Source: Ancylobacter crimeensis
Lineage (GTDB): Bacteria; Pseudomonadota; Alphaproteobacteria; Rhizobiales; Xanthobacteraceae
NCBI RefSeq assembly: GCF_023016805.1
Contig: NZ_JALKCH010000016.1
Coordinates: forward strand, 22,989 to 86,988
DNA length: 64,000 bases
Reading direction: 5' to 3'
Both the position numbers and the translations under genes were made by a program. The notes under the pieces were generated by a model. That model was not told the DNA's origin. It saw only the letters and a program-made list of their open reading frames with translations, and made no database searches. How positions within the stretch are numbered: the stretch's first letter is position 1; the number at the start of each line of letters is the position of its first letter. Below, one piece after another: positions 17,460 through 25,275 of this stretch.

Positions 17460-17909
17460 TCAGTCGGCGACCGCGCGGCGACATTCCAGCGTGGCGCCGC
17501 CTTCCGTCGCCGTGCAGCGCAGCTCGATGGCCGGCTCCACCGCCCCGGCGCGGCGGGCGAGGAGGATGTCGCTGCGGGTCGAGACGTCGGCGCCGGCAAA
17601 GCCGCACCACAGGGTCTGCACCGGCATATTGTCCTGGTTCCGGTTGAGGAGGAAAACCTCGCCGGTCTTCGGCCGCGACCAGAGCTGCGCGCTGAGTTCG
17701 CCATGCGGCGCGGCGGTGCCGAGTTCGGCCGAGTACCAGTGGGCGATCGCCGCCGCGCAGGCGAGGGGTCGGTCGGTCTCGTTCACCAGATGAAAGCGAA
17801 TGACGGAGAGTCCTTCCGTGCCACGCTCCACCTTATGGACCTCCTCGGCATGTGGCCCCGCCGTGAGCGGCAGCAGGGCAACGATCGCCTGAAGGATGAT
17901 CTTTCGCAT
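17460..17909 (-). CDS. Hypothetical secreted/periplasmic protein
   Basis: This 149-residue protein begins with a clear signal peptide (about 20 residues ending near PHAEE). The mature part holds four cysteines (ACAAAI, LWCGFAG, LRCTATE, LECRRA), which could form two disulphides in the periplasm. I do not recognise a family. It has a separate start from the divergent BMP binding-protein gene, and its codon use fits the window. No function can be assigned. Confidence 0.72.
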   Translation of the reverse strand: MRKIILQAIVALLPLTAGPHAEEVHKVERGTEGLSVIRFHLVNETDRPLACAAAIAHWYSAELGTAAPHGELSAQLWSRPKTGEVFLLNRNQDNMPVQTLWCGFAGADVSTRSDILLARRAGAVEPAIELRCTATEGGATLECRRAVAD

Positions 17910-18002
17910 TCCCGGAATTCTCCTGCCGATCCGGTGCTTTTATAGTTCAGAATATCTGGCAGGAAAATAATAAACGGTAGAAATATCATAAGGGGACCTT
18001 CC
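17910..18002. promoter_or_regulatory. AT-rich divergent promoter region before the BMP transporter operon
   Basis: Ninety-three bases, much richer in A+T than the flanks, separate the hypothetical protein gene from the binding-protein gene. AAGGGGACC upstream of the ATG at 18003 is the ribosome-binding site. Several TAATAA/TATCAT-like hexamers could be -10 boxes; none pairs with a convincing -35. Confidence 0.4.
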
Positions 18003-19043
18003 ATGAGAAAGATGTTGCTGTGCGGTGCCGCGCTTGCACTGCTTTCCGTCGCTGGCCTTGCACCCTCGGCGCTCCGGGCGGCGGACCTGACCTCCATCGC
18101 CATCCTGACGCCGGAGGCCGGCACCGATTACGGCTGGAACCAGCAGGGCATCGACGCTGCCAAGGCGGCCGGTGCCGCCGCGGGCGTGAAGGTGGTCGTC
18201 GCCGACAATCTCGGCTATGGCGACGTGCGTCCGACGCTGCGCGAGATGGCGGAGGACGGTGCGGGCCTCATCATCGCCCATGCCAGCGGCTACAACACCG
18301 CCGCCCCGGAAATCGGCGAGGAAATGAAGGTGCCGGTCGCCATCGTCGACCGCCCGGACGCCAAGAAGCCCGGCGCGGTGGCCGATTATACCGCCAGCGG
18401 CCATGAGGGGGCCTATCTCGCCGGCCGGCTCGCCGCCAAGATGAGCAAGACCGGCACGGTCGGCATCGTGGTCTCGGGGGAGCCGCCGTCCTGGAACGCC
18501 CAGTCCTCCGCTTTCGCCGAGGGCGCCAAGGCCGAGAAGCCCGGCATCGCGGTGCGCTATGCGGTGATCGGTCCGGCGGCCTATTCCGACGCCGCGGGCG
18601 GCAAGCGCGTGACCGAGGCGCTGATCGCGGCCGGCGCCGACATCATCTTCGGCCAGGGCAACGGCTCCAGCTTCGGCATGCTGCAGGCGGTCGAGACCAA
18701 CAAGTCCACCGGCGGCGGGCCGGTCTATTTCATCGACGTGATCGGCGACAAGACACCCATCGACAAGGGCAACCTGCTCTCCTCGGTGGTGTGGAACCTC
18801 GAGCCGGTCTATGCGGCGATGATCAAGGACGTGAAGGCTGGCTCCTACGGCACCCACAATTACGACATCAACCTCAAGGATGGCTCGGTCAAGCTTCTGA
18901 AGACCAAGCACATTCCCGACGATGTGTGGGCGCAGATGGAAGCGCTGAAGGCTGATGTGATCTCCGGCAAGATCAAGGTCGAGGCGCATTTCGACGCCGA
19001 CAGCGTGCACAAGCTCGTCACCGCCCTGCCGACTGCGCAGTAA
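18003..19043 (+). CDS. BMP family ABC transporter substrate-binding protein
   Basis: The protein has 346 residues with a signal peptide (about 26 residues, ending ALRAADL). The mature part matches the BMP/PnrA-like family: AILTPEAGTDYGWNQQG, then GHEGAYLAGRLAAKMS, then a ribose-binding-protein-like two-lobe fold. BMP proteins bind nucleosides and related ring compounds in the periplasm. The ATPase and two permeases follow on the same strand. The adjacent convergent gene encodes pyridoxamine-pyruvate transaminase, so a B6 vitamer or another N-heterocycle is a reasonable ligand guess. Confidence 0.9.
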   Translation: MRKMLLCGAALALLSVAGLAPSALRAADLTSIAILTPEAGTDYGWNQQGIDAAKAAGAAAGVKVVVADNLGYGDVRPTLREMAEDGAGLIIAHASGYNTAAPEIGEEMKVPVAIVDRPDAKKPGAVADYTASGHEGAYLAGRLAAKMSKTGTVGIVVSGEPPSWNAQSSAFAEGAKAEKPGIAVRYAVIGPAAYSDAAGGKRVTEALIAAGADIIFGQGNGSSFGMLQAVETNKSTGGGPVYFIDVIGDKTPIDKGNLLSSVVWNLEPVYAAMIKDVKAGSYGTHNYDINLKDGSVKLLKTKHIPDDVWAQMEALKADVISGKIKVEAHFDADSVHKLVTALPTAQ

Positions 19044-19171
19044 GCGGGCGCACGCCTGGTACGGCCTGTTCCCGGGCGATGCCGGAGTGATCCGGCGTCG
19101 ACCCCTGGCGGAGCAGGCGCCGCCCTGAGCCGGGCCTTACCGGGGCCTGGCATGGGGAGAGGGAGCACAGC

Positions 19172-20758
19172 ATGACCGAACCCGCCCCTTCGCCAGAGGC
19201 CGCATCTGGCCCGCCGCCCTCGTCCGGCGCCATCGTCACCCTCGACCATGTCACCAAGCGCTTTCCCGGCGTGGTGGCGAATGATCGCGTGGCCTTCGAC
19301 CTGTTCCCCGGCGAGGTCCATGTGCTGCTCGGCGAGAACGGGGCGGGCAAGTCCACGCTGGTCGGCATGCTCTCCGGGCTGCAGACGCCGGACGAGGGCG
19401 GCATCCTCATCGACGGGCGCGAGGCCAGCATTTCGTCCCCCGCGCGCGCCCTGGAGCTGGGCATCGGCACCGTGTTCCAGCATTCGATGCTGGTGCCCTC
19501 GCTCAGCGTCGTCGACAACATGGCGCTCGGCGGAAGCTGGTGGTCGCGCCCGGACCGGACCGGCATTGCGGCGCGAATGGCGGCGGTGGCGGCCGATATC
19601 GGGGTGAGGATCGACCCCCATGCGCGGGTCGGCACGCTCTCGCTCGGCGAGCAGCAGCAGGTCGAGATCGTGCGCGCCCTGATGCGCGGCAGCCGGGTGC
19701 TGATCCTCGACGAGGCAACCGCGATGCTGACCCCCAAGGGTGCGGAAGACCTCGGCGCGCTGATGCGCCGGCTCACCGCGCTCGGCATCGCGGTGGTGTT
19801 CATCACCCACAAGCTCAATGAGGCGCTGGCCTTCGGTCACCGCATCACCGTGCTTCGCCTCGGCCGCAAGGTGGGCGAGATCGCGCCGGAAAGGCTGGAG
19901 GCGCTCGGCCCGGCGGCGGCGACCGCGGAGATCATCCGGCTGATGTTCGGAACGGGCGACCGGAAGGCGGCTGCGGAGGGCGGCGCCCGTGCCGTCCGCC
20001 GCCGGGTGAGCGCTCCGCCGCTTCTCGAGATCGAGGAGCTGGCGGTGGACGACATGGCGGTGCCGGTGTCCGGTGTCACGCTGTCGGTTGCGCCGGGCGA
20101 GATCGTCGGCCTCGCCGGCATCGACGGCAACGGCCAGAAGCAGTTCGCGGAGGCGCTCGCCGGCCAGCGCCGCCTTGCCGCCGGGACGATCCGCCTCGGC
20201 GGGGAGGCGGTCGAGCGGCTCGATGTCGGGGGGCGGCGCGCGCGGGGCCTCTCCTATGTCACCGACGATCGGCTCGGCGAGGGTACGGTCGGCAGCTTCC
20301 CGGTCTCGTTGAATCTCCTGCTGAAACAGGTCGGCAAAGACCCGTTCTGGCGCAACGGCTTTGAGCGCCCGGAGCCGATCGCCGCCCATGCCGAGCGGCT
20401 GGTCGGGGCCTATGACGTGCGCACGCCGGGCATTTCGACGCCCATCGGGAAGCTGTCCGGGGGCAATATCCAGAAGGCGCTGCTGGCCCGCGAGCTCACG
20501 GGGGATACCCGCGCGGTGATCTTCGCCAAGCCGACCTACGGGCTCGACGTGCAGAACATCCGCGCCACCCGCCAGCGCATCCGCGAAGCGGCCGATCGCG
20601 GGCTCGCGGTCATCCTCATCTCGACCGATCTCGAGGAGGTACTGGAGCTGTCGGACCGTATCGCTGTCATGTCGCGCGGCCATGTGGTGGGAATGGTGGA
20701 CAATGACGATGCGGCGCGGGCTCGCGTCGGCGAACTGATGAGCGGCGTGGGCGCATGA
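19172..20758 (+). CDS. Sugar/nucleoside-type ABC transporter ATP-binding protein (two ABC domains)
   Basis: A 528-residue cytoplasmic ATPase with tandem ABC domains, as in BMP-type and ribose-type importers. Domain 1 has Walker A GENGAGKST and the LSLGEQQQVEI signature with LDEATAML. Domain 2 has the usual degenerate Walker A (GIDGNGQKQFAEAL) and signature LSGGNIQKALLARE; its Walker B region reads AVIFAKPTYGLDV. It energises uptake of the ligand of the preceding binding protein. Its stop overlaps the first permease start (ATGA). Confidence 0.92.
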   Translation: MTEPAPSPEAASGPPPSSGAIVTLDHVTKRFPGVVANDRVAFDLFPGEVHVLLGENGAGKSTLVGMLSGLQTPDEGGILIDGREASISSPARALELGIGTVFQHSMLVPSLSVVDNMALGGSWWSRPDRTGIAARMAAVAADIGVRIDPHARVGTLSLGEQQQVEIVRALMRGSRVLILDEATAMLTPKGAEDLGALMRRLTALGIAVVFITHKLNEALAFGHRITVLRLGRKVGEIAPERLEALGPAAATAEIIRLMFGTGDRKAAAEGGARAVRRRVSAPPLLEIEELAVDDMAVPVSGVTLSVAPGEIVGLAGIDGNGQKQFAEALAGQRRLAAGTIRLGGEAVERLDVGGRRARGLSYVTDDRLGEGTVGSFPVSLNLLLKQVGKDPFWRNGFERPEPIAAHAERLVGAYDVRTPGISTPIGKLSGGNIQKALLARELTGDTRAVIFAKPTYGLDVQNIRATRQRIREAADRGLAVILISTDLEEVLELSDRIAVMSRGHVVGMVDNDDAARARVGELMSGVGA

Positions 20759-21861
20759 GCGGGACCGGAAGCGAAACCACCGGGATGGGCGCGGCAGGCG
20801 CGACGCTTGCGCCGGGCGGGCGCGGCGGGGCGTGGCGCGAGAGGGGGCGGCTCGTCGTGATGACGCTCGGGCCGATCCTCGGCGCGCTGGTGCTCTCCGG
20901 GCTGCTGCTGCTCGTGCTCGGCGTCGATCCGCTGGCCTATTACGGCTATGTGGTCGAGCGCGGACTGCTTTCGCCCTATGGCGTGCAGGCCACCTTCACC
21001 CGCATGGGCCCGCTCCTGCTGATCGCCGCGGGGCTGATCGTCGCCTTCCGGGCCGGCATCTGGAATCTCGGCGGCGACGGCCAGTTCCTGCTGAGCGCGG
21101 TGGTGGTCGCGGCGCTCGCGCCCCTGCTGGCGCCGCTGATGCCGGTGTGGCTGGTGCTGCTGGCGGCGCTTCTCGTCGGGGCGCTGGTGGGGGCGGCGTG
21201 GTCGTTGCTGCCGGCCCTGCTCAAGGCCTATCAGGGCGTCAACGAGATCATCACCACGCTGATGATGACCTTTCTCGGCGTGTCCTTCGCCAATGTGCTG
21301 GTGAAGCTGTTCTTCCGCGACCCGACCACCACCGTGCCGCAGACCCGCACCCTGCCGGTTGCCGACCGGCTGCCGCGGCTGTTCGACACCACGGTGTCGA
21401 GCGGGGTGCTGATCGGGCTGGTCGCCATCATCGCGGTGCATGTCGTCATGACCCGCACCGCCTTCGGGCTGAAGCTGCGCATCGTCGGCGCCAATCCGCG
21501 CGCAGCGGTCCATGCCGGGCTGAACGTGCCGCTGCTGACCGTTTTGACCTTCGCCCTCTCGGCCGGGCTCGCCGGGCTCGCCGGGGCGGTCGAGATTCTG
21601 GGCGTGCAGGGCAATGTGCGGGCGGACTGGAACCCGGCCTACAGCCTCACCGTGATCCCGCTGGTGTTCCTCGCGCGGTTCAACGGCTTCGCCTCCATCG
21701 CCTTCGTCTTCCTGTTCTCCGTGCTGTCGATCGGCGGGGAGAGCGCGGCGCGGCGTACCGGGGTGCCGAACTTCTTCACTCTCGTGGTGGTGGCGATCCT
21801 GCTCGTCATGCTCGGGGTCACCGAATATCTCGACCAGCGCCGCCGCGCGGCCGGACGCTGA
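20755..21861 (+). CDS. BMP-type ABC transporter permease 1
   Basis: A 368-residue membrane protein of the BPD_transp_2 family with about eight to ten hydrophobic segments. The family signature includes FRAGIWNLGGDGQF near residue 100 and GVNEIITTLMMTFLG near residue 160. The N-terminal 35 residues are cytoplasmic and Gly/Arg-rich. It is translationally coupled to the ATPase and followed 12 bases later by the second permease, with which it should form the channel. Confidence 0.92.
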   Translation: MSGTGSETTGMGAAGATLAPGGRGGAWRERGRLVVMTLGPILGALVLSGLLLLVLGVDPLAYYGYVVERGLLSPYGVQATFTRMGPLLLIAAGLIVAFRAGIWNLGGDGQFLLSAVVVAALAPLLAPLMPVWLVLLAALLVGALVGAAWSLLPALLKAYQGVNEIITTLMMTFLGVSFANVLVKLFFRDPTTTVPQTRTLPVADRLPRLFDTTVSSGVLIGLVAIIAVHVVMTRTAFGLKLRIVGANPRAAVHAGLNVPLLTVLTFALSAGLAGLAGAVEILGVQGNVRADWNPAYSLTVIPLVFLARFNGFASIAFVFLFSVLSIGGESAARRTGVPNFFTLVVVAILLVMLGVTEYLDQRRRAAGR

Positions 21862-21873
21862 GGGGGACGAGGC

Positions 21874-22809
21874 ATGGGTGCGCTCTTTACCGACGCCTTT
21901 CTCACCTCGCTGGTGCTCGGCGCGCTGACCGCCGGCCTGCCGCTGCTGCTGGCCGGGCTCGGCGAGCAGATCTCCGAGAAGGCCGGCGTCCTCAATATCG
22001 GCATCGAGGGCATGATGCTGATGGGGGCCTATCTCGGCTTCGTGGTGGCCTACACCACCGGCTCGGTCTGGCTCGGTTTTCTCGGCGGGGCGGTGGGCGG
22101 CATGGCGGTGGCGCTGCCGATGGTGGTGCTTTGCATCCGGCTCGGCCTCAACCAGATCGTCATCGGCATCGCGCTGACCCTCGGCACGGAGGGACTGACG
22201 GCGCTGCTGCACCATTTCCAGTTCGCGCAGAGCTATCCGCGCCTGCCGGCGGTGCCGACCCTGCCGATCCCCGGCCTTTCGGAGCTGCCGGTGATCGGGC
22301 CGGCGCTGTTCGACCGGCCGGCGATCGTCTATCTCGCCATCCTCGCGGTGTTCGTCACGGCCTATGTGTTTCGTTCCACCCAGCTCGGCCTCGCCTTGCA
22401 GGCCGCGGGTGACAAGCCGGCGGCGCTGGATGCTGCGGGGGTGGACGTGGTGAATGTGCGAAGCTTCGCGGTGTTCACCACCGGTGCGCTGGCGGGTGTC
22501 GGCGGGGCCTTCATGGCCGAGGTCGGCGCCGGCATCTTCGTGCCCTTCATGACCAATGGCGCGGGCTTCATCGGCATCGTGCTGGCGATGCAGGCGCGGG
22601 GCAATCCGTTCTGGGTGCTCGCCGGAGCGCTGCTGTTCGGCGCGTGCCTGTCCGCCACCACGGCGCTGCAGGTGGCGGGGGTGAGCATCCCGACCGACGT
22701 GATCCAGATGCTGCCCTTCGCCGCCGTGCTGCTGGTGCTTGTGCTGTTCGGCCGCCGGGCAAGCCTGCCGGCGGCGCTCGGCACCCATTATGTGCGGGGC
22801 GCGCGATGA
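21874..22809 (+). CDS. BMP-type ABC transporter permease 2
   Basis: A 311-residue membrane protein of the same permease family. It contains EKAGVLNIGIEGMMLMGAYLG near residue 40, the typical second-permease version of the family motif, and RLGLNQIVIGIALTLG near residue 90. It completes the importer (binding protein, double ATPase, two permeases). The operon ends here; the next gene is convergent after 20 bases. Confidence 0.92.
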   Translation: MGALFTDAFLTSLVLGALTAGLPLLLAGLGEQISEKAGVLNIGIEGMMLMGAYLGFVVAYTTGSVWLGFLGGAVGGMAVALPMVVLCIRLGLNQIVIGIALTLGTEGLTALLHHFQFAQSYPRLPAVPTLPIPGLSELPVIGPALFDRPAIVYLAILAVFVTAYVFRSTQLGLALQAAGDKPAALDAAGVDVVNVRSFAVFTTGALAGVGGAFMAEVGAGIFVPFMTNGAGFIGIVLAMQARGNPFWVLAGALLFGACLSATTALQVAGVSIPTDVIQMLPFAAVLLVLVLFGRRASLPAALGTHYVRGAR

Positions 22810-22829
22810 CGGCGCCCGGTTCGTCCCGT

Positions 22830-24005
22830 TCAGCCGGCGTCGATCGCCGCCAGCGCCGCCGCGACCCCGGCGCCGACATCGACGCGGCATCCCAGCGCGG
22901 ACAGCGCGCCGCCCAGAGCGGCGAGCGCGGGAACGGCGTGGATGGGCTGCGCGGTCGGGCCCATATGGCCGATGCGGGTGAGCTTGCCCAGCGTCTCGCC
23001 GCGGCCGGAGGAGAAGACAACGCCATAGCGGGCCCGCGCCTCGGCCCTGAGAGCCGCCTCGTCGATGCCGGCGGGGGTGCGCACGGCGGTGCAGGTCGGG
23101 GCGGCGAAGCTCTCTTCCGCCGCCCAGAGCTGAAGCCCCATCGCGGTGACGCCGGCGCGGGTGGCCTTCGCGGTGAGGGCGTGGCGGGCCCAGACGTTTT
23201 CCGGCCCTTCCGCCAAATAGAGGTCGATGGCCGCCTCCAGCCCGTTCACCTCGGCGACCGAGGGGGTGAAGGGGAAGGGCCGGTCGGCGCGCCACGCCTC
23301 CTTCCAGTCGAGGATGGAGAGGATCGAGCCGCGAGGCGCGGTCGGGTTCGCCTCCATCTTCGCCCAGGCGCGTTCCGACACCCCGAGGATGGACAGGCCG
23401 GGTGGACAGCCGAGGCACTTGTTGGGGCCGGTGACGAGCAGGTCGATGGCGCTGCTTTCCGCATCCACCTTCATGCCGCCGAAGGACGAGACCGCGTCCA
23501 CCAGGAACAGCGCGCCGTGGGCCCGCACCACCGCGCCGATCGCCTCCACCGGGTTCACCGTGCCGGAGGGGGTGTCGTGGTGGCACAGAGAGACCACGGT
23601 GACATCCGGCCGCGCCTCCAGCGCGCGGGCGACGTCCGCGGGGTCGAGGATGCGGTCATAGGGCACGGCAAGCTCGACGATCTCCGCGCCGGAGCGCTTC
23701 GCCCAATCCTCGAGACCCTTGGAATAGACGCCCGAGACCAGGTTCAGCACCACGTCGCCGGCGCCGAGCAGGGAGGCCGCCGCGGCCTCCAGCCCCAGAA
23801 CCGGCTCGCCATGCAGGATCACCGGCATGGTCTGCGCCTTCACCACGCCGGCCAGCTTCTCGCTGACGCGCTGATAGGTGGCCTGGAAGGCGGGGTCGTA
23901 ATCGTAGAGCACCGTGGTCGCCAATCCCCGCAGCACGGCGGGGTAGGCGTCCACGGGGCCGGTGGTGAGGGTCAGGACCGGGGAGGCGGTTGGCGCGTAG
24001 CGCAT
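22830..24005 (-). CDS. ppaT: Pyridoxamine-pyruvate transaminase (PPAT, EC 2.6.1.30)
   Basis: The protein has 391 residues and belongs to fold-type I, class V aminotransferases. It converts pyridoxamine and pyruvate to pyridoxal and alanine, a first step of vitamin B6 breakdown. Long stretches agree with the Mesorhizobium loti enzyme as I remember it: VILHGEPVLGLEAAAASL, CHHDTPSGT, LVDAVSSFGGMK and FSSGRGETLGKLTRIGHMG. Lys196 (TGPNKCLG), Arg335 and Arg344 sit one position off the M. loti Lys197/Arg336/Arg345. The ATG at 24005 gives nearly the same length (M. loti 393). Related alanine/serine-glyoxylate aminotransferases lack this combination. Confidence 0.9.
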   Translation of the reverse strand: MRYAPTASPVLTLTTGPVDAYPAVLRGLATTVLYDYDPAFQATYQRVSEKLAGVVKAQTMPVILHGEPVLGLEAAAASLLGAGDVVLNLVSGVYSKGLEDWAKRSGAEIVELAVPYDRILDPADVARALEARPDVTVVSLCHHDTPSGTVNPVEAIGAVVRAHGALFLVDAVSSFGGMKVDAESSAIDLLVTGPNKCLGCPPGLSILGVSERAWAKMEANPTAPRGSILSILDWKEAWRADRPFPFTPSVAEVNGLEAAIDLYLAEGPENVWARHALTAKATRAGVTAMGLQLWAAEESFAAPTCTAVRTPAGIDEAALRAEARARYGVVFSSGRGETLGKLTRIGHMGPTAQPIHAVPALAALGGALSALGCRVDVGAGVAAALAAIDAG

Positions 24006-24306
24006 GGTCGGGTCCGTGAGGCTGGCCGCGCCGGAGAGCGCGGGGGCGGGCGGGAAACGCAGCGGGCGGAAACGCGTTGGCCGATCAACCAAACATCGAC
24101 CGAAACTGCAGGAATGGTCAGAGATTGGCACCTGAAACCCGCCGCGGCAACTCTCTTTCGCCCTGTGGCGCGAGGTTGGGACGATCCGGTCTTATCGCGG
24201 CTTCCCAAGCGTATTCAGATGGTCGGTATCACTGCCCGAGCGCCGCAGTCACGCCTTTCTGTTCGGTTCCGGTGGGTAAAAGGGTTCGACCAGAAGGCAA
24301 CCAATG

Positions 24307-24335
24307 TTGTAACTCGGTTTCGCGGGACCTACACT
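24307..24335 (+). promoter_or_regulatory. Possible sigma70-type promoter for the GntR-pyridoxine oxidase genes
   Basis: TTGTAA (24307-24312) and TACACT (24330-24335) are separated by 17 bases, each matching four of six consensus positions. The site lies about 105 bases upstream of the GntR start in a 434-bp gap that otherwise holds no gene. It is a pattern match only. Confidence 0.35.
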
Positions 24336-24386
24336 GCATCGCGTGCAGGCGCATGTGGGGCGCCACGCGGACGTCGGTTTGGCGGC

Positions 24387-24415
24387 GAACCGGCAGCGGC
24401 GAGCGGTGCCGGTTC
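24387..24415. promoter_or_regulatory. Perfect 9-bp inverted repeat just upstream of the GntR gene
   Basis: GAACCGGCA and TGCCGGTTC are separated by 11 bases and end 24 bases before the chosen GntR start. The spacing of about two helical turns between half-site centres suits a dimeric regulator, so autoregulation by the adjacent GntR protein is likely. An mRNA leader hairpin is the alternative. Confidence 0.5.
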
Positions 24416-24439
24416 CGCGTGTGAACGGAAGTGATGCCG

Positions 24440-25234
24440 ATGGACGCAGTCGCGGACAAGACGGGGCGTAAGGGACAGGCCAAGGGTCACGCCAAAGCAG
24501 GCGCCAGGGACAGTGGGAAGCCGCTTCCAGCGCGAGATGTCGATGCCGGCGTTCCGGCAGGGTACGAGGGACCGCGCGAGGGGCCGGGGCTGGATGATCT
24601 GGTCGAGGCGCTGCGCGGCATCATCGCCCGCACCGGCAGCCTGCCGCCGGAGCGTACCGTGGCCGAGGAACTCGGCGTGAAGCGGCACACCCTGCGCCGC
24701 GCGCTCGGCCTGCTGCGCGAGCGCGGCGAACTGGAGCCTGCCCGCGCGGGCCGCCGCGCCGCCCCGGTCGCCGGCCACGACGATGGCCGCAGCCTGATCA
24801 ATTCTACCAATCCGCTGGAGGTGATGGAGCTTCGCCTCGTGCTGGAACCCGCGCTGGCCCGGCTTGCCGCGCTGCGCGCCACGCCGGTCGAGATCGACCG
24901 CATCCTGCGCGCCGCCAGTACCGCGCCCGACGCCGATCCCATCGCCGCCGACATGGTGTTCCACAAGGCGATCGCCGCCGGCTCGCGCAATGCGCTGGCG
25001 TCCGAGCTGTATGTGCTGCTGCACCGGGTGGCGAGCGACGGGCGCCTGCGCTTCACCGACAGCGACGCCACGCTGCTGCCGGAGCGCGTGCGCCTGCGCG
25101 ATGCCGAGCACCAGGCGATCGCCGAGGCCATCGCCGCACGCGATCCCGAGGCGGCGGAGCGCGCGATGTGGCAGCATCTCGCCACGCTGCAGCAGAAGAT
25201 CATGGGCCGACTCGCGCCCGGCGGTCTTCCCTGA
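24440..25234 (+). CDS. GntR family (FCD) regulator of the B6 block
   Basis: A 264-residue regulator. The winged helix covers about residues 50-105 (ERTVAEELGVKRHTLRRALGLLRERGEL) and is followed by an FCD ligand domain. I chose the ATG at 24440 because GGAAG lies about eight bases before it; an ATG at 24434 and a GTG at 24431 are alternatives. The pyridoxine oxidase gene follows 41 bases after its stop, and the transaminase gene is divergent, so it probably controls both. It is not a MocR/PdxR-type fusion; there is no aminotransferase domain. Confidence 0.86.
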   Translation: MDAVADKTGRKGQAKGHAKAGARDSGKPLPARDVDAGVPAGYEGPREGPGLDDLVEALRGIIARTGSLPPERTVAEELGVKRHTLRRALGLLRERGELEPARAGRRAAPVAGHDDGRSLINSTNPLEVMELRLVLEPALARLAALRATPVEIDRILRAASTAPDADPIAADMVFHKAIAAGSRNALASELYVLLHRVASDGRLRFTDSDATLLPERVRLRDAEHQAIAEAIAARDPEAAERAMWQHLATLQQKIMGRLAPGGLP

Positions 25235-25275
25235 CCCGACGGCCTTTCTTTCCACCACCCGGAGACCGGACGGCC

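Noticed and set aside
20536..23586. A minus-strand open frame of over 1000 codons across the BMP transporter genes
   Set aside because: It is antisense to four well-supported genes, has Arg/Gly/His-rich low-complexity composition typical of high-GC shadow frames, and carries no recognisable domain.
24006..24430. Coding frames in the gap between PPAT and the GntR regulator
   Set aside because: They lack ribosome-binding sites and have atypical composition; the gap shows promoter- and operator-like features instead.
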